From Parerythrobacter_A sp963799315 (lineage in GTDB: Bacteria; Pseudomonadota; Alphaproteobacteria; Sphingomonadales; Sphingomonadaceae), in NCBI GenBank assembly GCA_963799315.1, contig CAWCWP010000001.1, positions 434,001 to 498,000 of the forward strand: DNA of 64,000 bases, in the 5' to 3' direction. Every line of letters starts with the position of its first letter. Position 1 is the stretch's first letter. The translations under genes were made by a program, and so were the position numbers. This document shows, piece by piece, positions 21,690 through 30,781 of this stretch. Below the pieces are notes generated by a model that had not been told where the DNA came from, searched no databases, and saw only the letters and a list, made by a program, of their open reading frames with translations.

Positions 21690-23599
21690 ATGCGTAAATT
21701 TTTGATTTCCGGTGTTATTCTGGCTTCTCTCGGTGCGCCTGCGGTGGCGCAGGACGTCGTCGTGTTCGATACGCCGAAGGTGGACGAAACGTCCATCACG
21801 ATTACCGCGACGGGGACTCGCAGCGAGGTGGAAGATACCGGTCAGGCGGTGACGGTGTTCGGCGAGGCGGATATCGCGTCGGTTCAGGGGCCGGACCTCA
21901 CCCGCCTGCTGCGCCGCGCGCCGGGCGTCACCATCGCGCGCAATGGCGGCGCGGGATCTCTGACCGCCGTTCGCGTTCGCGGTGCGCAGGCCGAACAGCT
22001 GCTGACCATCATCGACGGGGTGCGGCTGGCCGATCCGGCGTCGCCCAATGGCGGGTTCGATTACGGCAATCTGCTTACCGGCAATCTGGCCAAGGTGGAA
22101 TTGCTGCGCGGATCGAACAGCACGATCTGGGGCTCCGATGCGATCGGCGGCGTGCTGGTCGCCACCACCCGTGCCGCCAGCGACCTTGCGGGCAGCGTGG
22201 AATATGGCGCGCGCGACAGCTTTGCCGGTTCGGCATCGGGCGGCATCGGCACCGATGCGGGCTTCATTGGCGCGTCGGGCAGCTATTATCGCACCGACGG
22301 CTTCTCCGCCGCCGCCAATGGCACCGAGCCCGACGGGTTCGAGCAATATGCGCTGACCGGCGACGGGCGGGTCTATCTCTCGGACCAGCTCGAACTGTTT
22401 GCGCGCGGGCGCTATGCCGATGGCGTGCTGGATATCGACGGGTTTCCGGCACCCGCCTTCGCGTTGGCCGACACGCCCGAAGTGCAGGAAACGCAGCAAC
22501 TTTCGGGCGCGGCGGGCGTGGTGTACGATGGCGGACCCATATTCGTGCAGGCCAATTACAGCTTCGCCGATACCGACCGGCAGAACTTCGCCACGGCGTC
22601 GCGCGATGCGGAAACCTTTTCCAGCGAAGGCCGCTCCGACCGCGTCGAGCTGCGCGGCGAATGGCGGCCCATCGGTCCGCTGATCGTGAACTTCGGCGCG
22701 GAGAACGAATGGACGCAATACCGCACCGCGTTCGACACCGGCGAAGACACGCGCATTCTCGGCGCTTACACGCAGCTCGGTATCGAATTCGGCGGGCTGT
22801 CCGGCCATATCGGCGCGCGGGTGGACGACCATCGGAGGTTCGGCACCGCCACCAGTTTCGGCGCGGACGTCAGCTACGAAGTGGTGCCCGACCTGCGCCT
22901 GCGCGCCAGCGTGGGGGAGGGGTTCAAGGCACCCACACTGTTCCAGCTGTTCAGCGATTTCGGCAACGAGGCGCTGGAGCCGGAACGCAGCACCGGCTTC
23001 GATCTCGGCGTGCTGTACGGCACCGACACATTGCGGGCGGGCGTGACCCTGTTCCGGCGCGACAGCGAGCAGCTCATCAGTTTCATCGGCTGTTTCGGCA
23101 ATACCAGCCCGATCTGTAACGACCGCCCGTTCGGCACCTACGACAACACCGGGCGCACGCGCGCGCGAAGGGCTGGAAATCGAGGTGCAGGCGCAACCGG
23201 TCGACGGGTTCGCGCTGGGTCTCGCCTACGCCTATATCGACACCGAAGACCGGTCGGTCGGCACTGCGAACCAGGGCAAGCGCCTCGCGCGGCGGCCCCG
23301 CCATGCCGCGACGCTGTCGGCGGATTATGCGTTTGGCGAAGAGCTGCTCAACCCGACATTCGGGTTCGATGTGCGCTACGTTTCGTCCGCCTTCGACAAT
23401 GCGGCGAACACCGTGGCGCTCGACGACTACGCCGTGTTCGATCTGCGTGCGGTCCTGCCGAGTGCTGGCGCTGGACGATGCGCGGACCGTGGACCTGTTT
23501 GCGCGGGTCGAGAACGTCACCGATAGCGAGTACCAGACGGCGGCGGGCTATGCGTCGCCGGGGCGGGGCGTGTTCGTGGGCGTGCGCACGGGGCTGTGA
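21690..23599 (+). CDS. btuB: TonB-dependent vitamin B12 receptor, two frame breaks
   Basis: An outer-membrane receptor that takes up cobalamin using TonB energy. It has a signal peptide (MRKFLISGVILASLGAPAVA), a TonB-box-like SITITATGTR, the plug domain (RAPGVTIARNGGAGSLTAVR, then LLTIIDGVRLADP and NSTIWGSDAIGGVL), a 22-strand-type barrel, and the C-terminal strand GRGVFVGVRTGL without a following residue tail. About 635 residues joined. Apparent extra bases near 23165 and 23462 shift frame in the last third. The riboswitch upstream and the ABC transporter genes downstream fix its substrate as a corrinoid. Confidence 0.92.
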
Positions 23600-24402
23600 T
23601 GCGGCAGGTGGCGGGCATCCTCGCGGTGCTGCTGACAGGCGGGTGCAGCGTCGCGGAACCGCCTGACAGAACGCCAGCCGGCGCGCCCACCATCGTCAGC
23701 CTGAACCCCTGCACCGATGCCGTGCTGGCCCGTATCGCGCCGCCCGGACAGGTGCTGGCGCTGTCGCATTACAGCCGCGACCCGTCGGGGTCGTCCATCC
23801 CGCAGGCGCTGGCGCGGCGCTATGGCGTAACCGGCGGCACGGTGGAGGAAGTGCTGGCGCTCGACCCCGATGTGGTCGTGGCCGGCGCCTTCCTGCCGCC
23901 CGCCACTCGCGCCGCCTTTGCCGACCTCGATATTCGCGTCGAGACATTCGGCATTGCGCGCACCGTGGCGGATAGCACGGCACAGGTGCGTCGACTGGGC
24001 GCGATAGCGGGGCGCGACACAGCGGCGGACCGGCTCGCTGACGAAATCGAGGCGGCAGCATCCCCTGAGCTCGCCGAGGCGCGGCCGAGCGCGGTCCTGT
24101 GGCAACCGGGCGGCATCGTGCCGGGCGAGGGCGAGCTGGTCGACGACCTGCTGGCCCGCGCCGGGTTCACCAATCACAGCGCCGCGCGCGGATACGGGCA
24201 GGCAAGCTACCTGTCGCTGGAGCGTGTGGTCGCCGATCCACCGGACATGCTGCTGGTGGCGGGCGGGGAGCGCGCGCAGCGGCATCCGGCCCTGCGCGCG
24301 GCATCCGACATGCGCGTCGAACGGTTCGACCCGTCGCTGCTCTATTGCGGTGGCCCGACCATCATCGACGCGATGGCGCGCCTGCGCGAGATTCGTGGAT
24401 GA
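23599..24402 (+). CDS. btuF: Cobalamin ABC transporter substrate-binding lipoprotein
   Basis: An intact 267-residue periplasmic binding protein. The lipobox LLTGGC near residue 15 predicts a lipoprotein. It has PTIVSLNPCTDAVLARIAPP, VLALSHYSRDPSG, and the DPDVVVAG motif of class III (BtuF/FhuD-like) binding proteins. The ATG overlaps the btuB stop (TGATG), so the genes are translationally coupled. Assignment to B12 rests on the riboswitch and neighbours rather than on binding-site residues. Confidence 0.85.
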   Translation: MRQVAGILAVLLTGGCSVAEPPDRTPAGAPTIVSLNPCTDAVLARIAPPGQVLALSHYSRDPSGSSIPQALARRYGVTGGTVEEVLALDPDVVVAGAFLPPATRAAFADLDIRVETFGIARTVADSTAQVRRLGAIAGRDTAADRLADEIEAAASPELAEARPSAVLWQPGGIVPGEGELVDDLLARAGFTNHSAARGYGQASYLSLERVVADPPDMLLVAGGERAQRHPALRAASDMRVERFDPSLLYCGGPTIIDAMARLREIRG

Positions 24403-25352
24403 ACCGTGCATCGCTGATCCTGCTGGTGGCGCTCGCAGTCGCCTTTCCGCTGTCGCTGTTGGCCGGTCGCGTATGGATCGACCCGGCCAGCACACCCAAC
24501 GCCGCGCTGATTCTTGCGGAAATCCGCTTGCCGCGCAGTGTGCTGGCGCTGGTCATCGGCGCGGGGCTGGGCGCTTCGGGCGCGGCGATGCAGGGGTATC
24601 TCAGGAACCCGCTGGCCGATCCCGGCCTGTTCGGCATCGCGCCAGCCGCGGCTTTGGGTGCGGTCGCCAGCTTCTGGCTTGGCTTACAGGCGAGCGTCTG
24701 GGCGTTGCCGGTGCTCGCCCTTATCGGCGCGGGCGGCGCGATGGCGTTGCTGGCGCTTATCGCGGGCCGGACGGGCGGCATCGCGCTGTTTACGCTGGCC
24801 GGATTGATGATCGCCAGCCTCGCCGGCACGCTGACCAGCCTTGCCATCAGCCTTGCGTCCAATGCCTTTGCCATGAGCGAGATCGTCGGCTGGCTGCTGG
24901 GCGCGCTGACCGACCGCAGCTGGCGCGACGTGTGGCTCGCCGCGCCGCTGACCGTGGCGGGTATCGCGTGCCTGTGGGCGCTGGGCCGCGATCTCGACGC
25001 GCTGGTGCTGGGCGATGCCACCGCCCGTTCGATGGGCATGGATGCGCGCCGCACTTTGCTGCTGCTGGTGGCGGGCACCGGGCTGACCGTAGGCAGCGGC
25101 GTGGCAGTGGCGGGCATCATCGGGTTCGTCGGCCTGATCGTACCGCATCTGGTCCGTCCGCTGACCGACCGGCGGCCTTCGCAACTGGTCCTGCCGAGCG
25201 CGCTGGCAGGTGCGCTGCTGGTGCTGGTGGCGGACAGTGTCGTGCGCGTGCTGCCTCTGGTGACGGAGCTGCGGCTGGGCATCGCGCTCAGCCTGATCGG
25301 CGCGCCGTTTTTCCTGGCGCTGTTGCTGCGAATGCGGCGGGGTACGCTGTGA
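24399..25352 (+). CDS. btuC: Cobalamin ABC transporter permease (FecCD family)
   Basis: An intact 317-residue inner-membrane permease with about ten helices. It has the family blocks EIRLPRSVLALVIGAGLGAS, GAAMQGYLRNPLADPGLFGI, and the cytoplasmic coupling region VAVAGIIGFVGLIVPHLVRP. It overlaps btuF by 4 bases (ATGA) and btuD by 4 bases. It forms the membrane channel of the BtuCDF importer. Confidence 0.9.
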   Translation: MNRASLILLVALAVAFPLSLLAGRVWIDPASTPNAALILAEIRLPRSVLALVIGAGLGASGAAMQGYLRNPLADPGLFGIAPAAALGAVASFWLGLQASVWALPVLALIGAGGAMALLALIAGRTGGIALFTLAGLMIASLAGTLTSLAISLASNAFAMSEIVGWLLGALTDRSWRDVWLAAPLTVAGIACLWALGRDLDALVLGDATARSMGMDARRTLLLLVAGTGLTVGSGVAVAGIIGFVGLIVPHLVRPLTDRRPSQLVLPSALAGALLVLVADSVVRVLPLVTELRLGIALSLIGAPFFLALLLRMRRGTL

Positions 25353-26098
25353 TTTTAGGCTGCGAAAACCTGACCGTGGAGCTCGGCGGACGGCCAGTGC
25401 TGCGCGATGTTTCGATGCGGCTGAAGCCGGGAAAGATCACCGTAATCTGCGGCCCGAACGGCGCGGGAAAATCCACATTGCTATCGGCTCTGGCAGGCTT
25501 GCAGTCGGTTACCGAAGGTGATGCGCTTCTCGACATGACGAGCGTGAGCAGGCTAGCACCGAGAACAAGAGCGCAAACCTTAGGTTACCTAGCGCAGGAC
25601 CAAAGCATTGTCTGGGACGTATCGGTGGAGACTCTCGTCCGGCTCGGTCGCCTGCCCCATCGGGACCGTGGCGATGACGCTGTCGAGCGTGCCTTGACCG
25701 CCCTCGACCTGGTTCCTTTCCGTAACCGCGTTGCGACCCGGCTGTCGGGTGGAGAACGGGCGCGGGTGCTGCTTGCGCGGGTTCTGGCGGGCGAACCGGA
25801 ATGGATACTCGCCGACGAACCGCTCGCCGCTCTGGACCTCGCGCATCAGCAGTCGCTTATTGTAACCCTGCGCAAACAGGCGATGTCCGGGGTCGGCGTC
25901 GTGCTGGTTTTGCACGATCTCGCACTGGCGATGAACCACGCCGACCGGGTGGTGGTGCTGCACGATGGCGAAGTACTTGCCGACGACGTTCCGGCGATTG
26001 CTTTGGCCGCGCCGGTGATCGAGAAGGGGTGGGGCGTGAGCACCCGGTGGGTCGGTCAAGCGGGTGCGCAGGCTCTGGCGATATTCGATGCAGGATGA
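25349..26098 (+). CDS. btuD: Cobalamin ABC transporter ATP-binding protein
   Basis: An intact 249-residue ABC ATPase with Walker A GPNGAGKST, signature LSGGERARV, Walker B EWILADEPLAALD, and a switch histidine in LVLHDLALAMNHADRVVVLH. The GTG start overlaps the permease stop (GTGA) and gives the usual N terminus ILGCENLTVELGGRPVL. It powers the transporter formed by the two preceding genes. The base composition of its middle part is slightly less GC-rich than its neighbours. Confidence 0.9.
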   Translation: MILGCENLTVELGGRPVLRDVSMRLKPGKITVICGPNGAGKSTLLSALAGLQSVTEGDALLDMTSVSRLAPRTRAQTLGYLAQDQSIVWDVSVETLVRLGRLPHRDRGDDAVERALTALDLVPFRNRVATRLSGGERARVLLARVLAGEPEWILADEPLAALDLAHQQSLIVTLRKQAMSGVGVVLVLHDLALAMNHADRVVVLHDGEVLADDVPAIALAAPVIEKGWGVSTRWVGQAGAQALAIFDAG

Positions 26099-26384
26099 AC
26101 GCGCGAAGCTGGAAGCGCGCTGGTTCGCGCTGACCCGCGAAACCATGCCCGCCGTGGCAAAGGCGCGCGACTGGCCTGTGCATCTCGACCATTGTTTCCA
26201 GCGCATCCTGCTCGACAATGCGGTTGGCGGGCCGTGGCGCAATGCGATTGCCGCGCCGGCCTATCGCAACGCGACCGGCCAACAGCTAAGCGCCGCCATC
26301 GCATTGGGCGAGGCGGCGCTTGAAGGCGATGTCGATCTGCCCGCGCTCAACCGGCAATCGCTGGTGTGGCGCGGCAAACTCTGA
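26088..26384 (+). CDS. Small orphan protein at the end of the B12 operon
   Basis: An intact 98-residue ORF, starting at an ATG that overlaps the btuD end by 11 bases (MQDERAKLEARWFALTRETM). It has conserved-looking aromatic and cysteine residues in WPVHLDHCFQRILLDNAVGG. I recall similar small proteins in sphingomonads but cannot name a family. The overlap indicates co-translation with the transporter; a role with cobalamin is only inferred from that. Confidence 0.6.
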   Translation: MQDERAKLEARWFALTRETMPAVAKARDWPVHLDHCFQRILLDNAVGGPWRNAIAAPAYRNATGQQLSAAIALGEAALEGDVDLPALNRQSLVWRGKL

Positions 26385-26387
26385 CGG

Positions 26388-28676
26388 TTACGGGGCGCTC
26401 ACCGCGTCGCCCGGCAGCGCACCGTCGGTGTTTGTTGCCGCATCTTCGTCACCATCGCCCGCAATTAGGCCGCGTGCTTCCAGCATCGGGGTCACGTCGG
26501 GCTGGCGACCGGCGAAGTTCTCGAACATTTCGAAATAGTCCATCGTCCCGCCCCGGCTCAGCACCGTCTTGCGCTGGTGATCGCCATTGGCGCGGGTCAG
26601 GCCACCATTGTCCATGAACCATTTGCGGCTGTCGCGATCCAGCATTTCGGTCCACAGATAGCTGTAATAGCCGGACGAATAGCCGATCGGGCTGCTGAAG
26701 ATGTGGTTGAAATAGGTGCTGCGATAGCGCGGCGGCACCAATGCAACTTCCAGTCCCAGCTCGGCCAGCGCCTTGGCTTCGAACGCATCGACCTTTTCCG
26801 GCGTATCGATGGCGGCGGCCTGTTCGGGCGACAGCGCATGCCAACGCATGTCTAGCAATGCAGCCTCGACCACTTCGCCAAGCTCGTATCCCTGGTTGAA
26901 TTTCGATGCCGCTTCAATCTTTTCGATCATCGCCGTCGGGATGGTTTCGCCGGTTTCGTAATGCTTGGCATAGTTGGACAGGATCGCGGGATAGGTCGCC
27001 CACATCTCGTTCACCTGACTGGGATATTCCACAAAATCGCGCGCCGTCGCGGTGCCGGAAATGCTGGCATAGGTCTGGTCGGCGAAGAAGCCGTGCAGCG
27101 CATGGCCGAATTCGTGGAACAGCGTGTTGACGTTGTCGAAGCTGACCAGCTGCGGCTCGCCATCGGCGGCCTTGGGAATGTTCAGCACATTGTAAATGAC
27201 CGGGCTGGTGCCGTTCAGTTCGCTCTGGTCGACAAGGTTGCTCATCCACGCGCCGCCCCGTTTGGACGGACGCTGGAACGGGTCGAAATAGAAGATGCCG
27301 AGTTCCGAACCATCCGCTTCGAACACGGTGTAGGTGGACACATCGGGATGATAGACGGGCAGGTCGGTCCGGCGTTCGAACGTGATGCCGTAAAGCTGCG
27401 TTGCGGCATAGAATACGCCGTCCTCCAGCACACGTGTCAGTTCGAAATAGGGCTTCAGCGCGCCGTCATCGACATCATAACGGGCCTTGCGGACCTTCTC
27501 GGCGTAGCGCGCCCAGTCCCACGGCTGGACTTCGAAATCGCCGCCCTCTGCCTTGATCTGCTCGTTCAGCATCGCCGCCTCGCGCCGCTGCGTCGCGGCA
27601 AGGGCGGGGACCATCTGCTGCATGAAATCGAGCGCGGTCTTGGGCGTCTTCGCCATGCGGTCATACATGGTGTAGCTCGCCCAGTCCGGCGCACCGAACA
27701 GCGCGGCCTTGCGCGCGCGGAGTTGCGCGATTTCGGCGATCATCATGCGGGTGTCGTATTCGCCTTGGTCGGCGCGGTTGTAGCTTGCCTTGAACAGGGC
27801 TTCGCGTGCGGCACGGTTTTCCATGCTGGGCAGCAGCGGCTGTTGCGTAGTGTTCTGCAATGCAACGACATATTTGCCCGGCATATCGCGGTCGGCGGCG
27901 GCCTTCGCCGCGCCTTCGATGGCACTGTCTGACAGTCCGGCGAGCGCCGCCTTGTCATCGACCACCAGCGCGCCGTCCACGGTCGCTTCGCGCACGGTCT
28001 TGCCGAATTGCGTGGTCAGTTCCGACAGGCGCGTATTGATGGTGCGGACATCGGTCTTCTGCGCATCGGTCAATTTGGCCCCGGCATGCACCATGTCGGC
28101 ATAGGCGATTTCGAGCAGGCGCGTGTTTTCGGTGTTGAGCGAAAGCGTTTCGCGCGCATCGTACACCGACTGCACCCGCGCAAACAGAACGGGATCGAGA
28201 TTGATGCTGTCGCCATGCGCCGTCAGTTCGGGCGAGATTTCGGCGTCGATGGCATCGAGCGTGTCCGTCGTGTTCGCACCCGTCAGCGTGTAGAAAACGC
28301 GCGCCACGCGGCCCAGCATCGCGCCGGACATTTCCAGCGCAACGATCGTGTTCTCGAATGTCGGCGGGGCGGGGTTGTTCTTGATCGCGTCGATCTCGGC
28401 AGAATGGATCGCCATCGCCTCGCGAAATGCGGGGAGGTAATCGTCCTCCGAAACGGCGGAGAAGTCCGGCGTCTGATAGGGAAGCGTGCTCTCCGTTGCG
28501 AAGTAGCCCGTCCCGGTCGGCACATCGGCGAACAGACCATCGCCAGCCGACGCCTGGGTCATGGCTTCACCGGCGGCAGGTGCCGCCATCGCCATATCGC
28601 CTGAGGGCTGCGTCGTCGCGCAACCTCCCATCATGATGGCCAGGGCGGATGCGGCGGTGGGGGTAAAGCGGTTCAT
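26388..28676 (-). CDS. M3-family zinc metallopeptidase (Dcp-like) lipoprotein
   Basis: An intact 762-residue protein. An N-terminal lipobox (IMMGGC near residue 16) indicates a lipoprotein. The mature part is a peptidyl-dipeptidase Dcp/oligopeptidase-type enzyme with the zinc site in LFHEFGHALHGFF (HExxH; around base 27110) and the helper glutamate expected some 25 residues later. DYYSYLWTEML-like SSGYYSYLWTEMLDRDSRK near the C terminus is a family mark. It probably degrades short peptides in the periplasm. It converges with the B12 operon. Confidence 0.92.
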   Translation of the reverse strand: MNRFTPTAASALAIMMGGCATTQPSGDMAMAAPAAGEAMTQASAGDGLFADVPTGTGYFATESTLPYQTPDFSAVSEDDYLPAFREAMAIHSAEIDAIKNNPAPPTFENTIVALEMSGAMLGRVARVFYTLTGANTTDTLDAIDAEISPELTAHGDSINLDPVLFARVQSVYDARETLSLNTENTRLLEIAYADMVHAGAKLTDAQKTDVRTINTRLSELTTQFGKTVREATVDGALVVDDKAALAGLSDSAIEGAAKAAADRDMPGKYVVALQNTTQQPLLPSMENRAAREALFKASYNRADQGEYDTRMMIAEIAQLRARKAALFGAPDWASYTMYDRMAKTPKTALDFMQQMVPALAATQRREAAMLNEQIKAEGGDFEVQPWDWARYAEKVRKARYDVDDGALKPYFELTRVLEDGVFYAATQLYGITFERRTDLPVYHPDVSTYTVFEADGSELGIFYFDPFQRPSKRGGAWMSNLVDQSELNGTSPVIYNVLNIPKAADGEPQLVSFDNVNTLFHEFGHALHGFFADQTYASISGTATARDFVEYPSQVNEMWATYPAILSNYAKHYETGETIPTAMIEKIEAASKFNQGYELGEVVEAALLDMRWHALSPEQAAAIDTPEKVDAFEAKALAELGLEVALVPPRYRSTYFNHIFSSPIGYSSGYYSYLWTEMLDRDSRKWFMDNGGLTRANGDHQRKTVLSRGGTMDYFEMFENFAGRQPDVTPMLEARGLIAGDGDEDAATNTDGALPGDAVSAP

Positions 28677-28757
28677 GGGTGGTCTCCGAAAGGTCTGTCG
28701 CGGGTTCGGCCCGCCTGTGGTTTCGATGTGAAGTGCAATGTCTGAATATGCAATGGA

Positions 28758-29561
28758 TCAGGTCGCGGAGGTATCCCGCGGATCGGCATAATCGCCGTTC
28801 AGGAAGATGTTGGTGCGGCGTTCGCTACGGATCACAAGTCCGCCCGCCTTTGCACCGCCTGCATTGTGGTAGTCCAACTCTTCCGCCACCGCGCGATAGT
28901 CATGCGCATCGAGGGCGGCATTGAGCGCGGGGCTCTTGCGTTCCGACACCGTACCTTCGCCGACATTATAGACAAGATCGACGAGCGCATCGAATTCATA
29001 CTGGTTGACCGGCATGTCGTCGACCAGATCGCGCGCGACATTTTCGGCGTGCTCAAGGTCTTCGTCGAGCAGTTCCAGCGCGGTGTCTTCGTCGATCCGG
29101 TCGCCAACGCGCAATCCGTCGTCGGGTTGCACCAGATGCCCGACGCCGACGGTCGCATAACCCGCAGCGTCGCGATAGACGGTGAAGCGGACCCCTTCTT
29201 CCTCGATCAGCGCTTCTTTCAGCGCATCGCTGACCTGCAGATTGTCGGCATCCTGTCGCATATCGGCGGAGGATATGGCGGCTTCGGCTGCCTGCGGCAT
29301 CAGGGTATCGATGGCGAGTGCGTTCAGCCCGACGATGCTGGCCGAGAGGGCCAGTGCCGCTTTCCGCTTGCGGCGGCGCGGGCGCAGGTCGGCGGCTATG
29401 CGCGCTTCCTTGTCGAACCGGCGCGCATTGCGGCGTTCGCGCATCCGGTCGACCAGCCTGCGCACCGCATCCCGCCGCCGTTTCGTCCGGCCCCGCATCA
29501 TACCCGGCGATGCCGGAGCGGTTGCGGTGCGAAGGGGCGGAAGGGAAACGGTATCGGTCAT
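28758..29561 (-). CDS. GH24 phage-type lysozyme with membrane anchor
   Basis: An intact 267-residue protein when started at the ATG giving MTDTVSLPPLRTA, which has an AGAGG ribosome binding site. A basic N-terminal region precedes a hydrophobic segment (KAALALSASIVGLNALAI), then a muramidase domain: catalytic Glu in EEEGVRFTVYRDAAGYATVG followed by GHL, the standard E-(8)-D-(5)-T pattern, and FDALVDLVYNVGEG. This resembles chromosomal lysozymes of sphingomonads rather than an active prophage gene; no phage genes are adjacent. Confidence 0.85.
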   Translation of the reverse strand: MTDTVSLPPLRTATAPASPGMMRGRTKRRRDAVRRLVDRMRERRNARRFDKEARIAADLRPRRRKRKAALALSASIVGLNALAIDTLMPQAAEAAISSADMRQDADNLQVSDALKEALIEEEGVRFTVYRDAAGYATVGVGHLVQPDDGLRVGDRIDEDTALELLDEDLEHAENVARDLVDDMPVNQYEFDALVDLVYNVGEGTVSERKSPALNAALDAHDYRAVAEELDYHNAGGAKAGGLVIRSERRTNIFLNGDYADPRDTSAT

Positions 29562-29769
29562 GTGGCCTCTGTTATTGAATGACAGGGGCTGCTTGAAAAC
29601 GTCTTCGTAATCCGTGCGACATACGCGCAACCGGATAATCGCCCCTGTTTTGTTCTTACCCAATCAACGGGCGGCGCGCGGCATCGGTCCACACTTCGTC
29701 CGGTGTGGAGGGCGGGTCGGAGGGCAGCGACGCTTTGCACACCCCGCCTACCGCGTTAGTCCGGCCATC

Positions 29770-30781
29770 ATGTCCAACCCAGCCCCAACCCCCGCCGATA
29801 TCGCCGCCGATCCCGCATGGATGCCGCACACCATCGACCGGGCGCGGCGGGCGGTGCAGTTCCAGCGCATCCCGCGCGCGACACTGGGTGAGCCGGGGTT
29901 CCTCGCCGACCGGACACCCGCCACGCCCGCCGATGCCTGCTGGGTGTCGTTCGACGACGTGGCCGCGATGCAGCCTGCCACCGGTCCGCTGCACTTTATC
30001 TTCCACACCGCCTTTTGCCGCTCCACCCTGCTGGTCCGCGCGCTGAACCATCCGGGGCTGGCAGCCGGACTGGCGGAGCCGCGCATCATCGTGGCGCTCG
30101 TTAATGCGGGCGAGGACCGGCAACGGCTGGCGGGGCCGCTGCTCGATCTGCTGTCACGCGCAGGGGAGGGCGAACAGGCGGTGTTCGTCAAGCCGACCAA
30201 CCACGCCAATGCGGTGGTGCCGCTGCTGATGGACACCCGCCCCGATGCACGGGCGGTGCTGATGACCAACCCGCTGCCGAGCTTCCTCAACGCGGTGATG
30301 CGCAAGGGGCTGATGGGGCGGCGCTGGGGGCGGCAGCTTTATGCCGAGATGCAGGGCTATGCCGGGATGGATTTCGGCATGCCGCCCGCCGAGGTCTTCG
30401 CCATGACCGACATGCAGGCGGCGGGCCTCGCCTGGTTCCTGAACCAGCGGTTCCTGGCGCAGCTGGCCGACCGCTATGGCGACCGCGTGCGCGTGCTGGA
30501 CGGCGACCGCTTCGACACCGCGCGCGCCGAGACGATCCGCGCGCTGGCGGACTTCACGACAGCTGGAGGCCAGCGACGCGCAGGTGGACGCCATCGCCAC
30601 CGGCCCCGCCTTCACCACCCACGCCAAGCTGGGCGGCAACTTCGCCGCCAAGGACACCGCCGACACCAAGCGCACGCTGAGCGCGGTGGGCGAAGAGGAA
30701 GTGGCGCAGGTGGCGCAATGGGTCGGCATGATCGCGGAGCAGGCGAGGCTGGAGGTGCCGGTGCGGCAGACGTTGTTTTAG
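29770..30781 (+). CDS. Sulfotransferase-like P-loop protein, one frame break
   Basis: About 336 residues. The segment LHFIFHTAFCRSTLLVRALN resembles the phosphosulfate-binding loop and following helix of sulfotransferase-fold proteins, and FVKPTNHANAVVPLL followed by RAVLMTNPLPSFLNAVMRKG fits the second nucleotide-binding stretch. An apparent extra base near 30560 shifts the frame before TQLEASDAQVDAIATGPAF; the C-terminal part ends EVPVRQTLF. Substrate unknown. It stands alone between the lysozyme and restriction genes. Confidence 0.6.

Noticed and set aside
28758..29561. Lysozyme gene as a prophage marker
   Set aside because: No holin, tail, capsid or integrase gene is near, and the protein has a membrane anchor like chromosomal lysozymes of this group.
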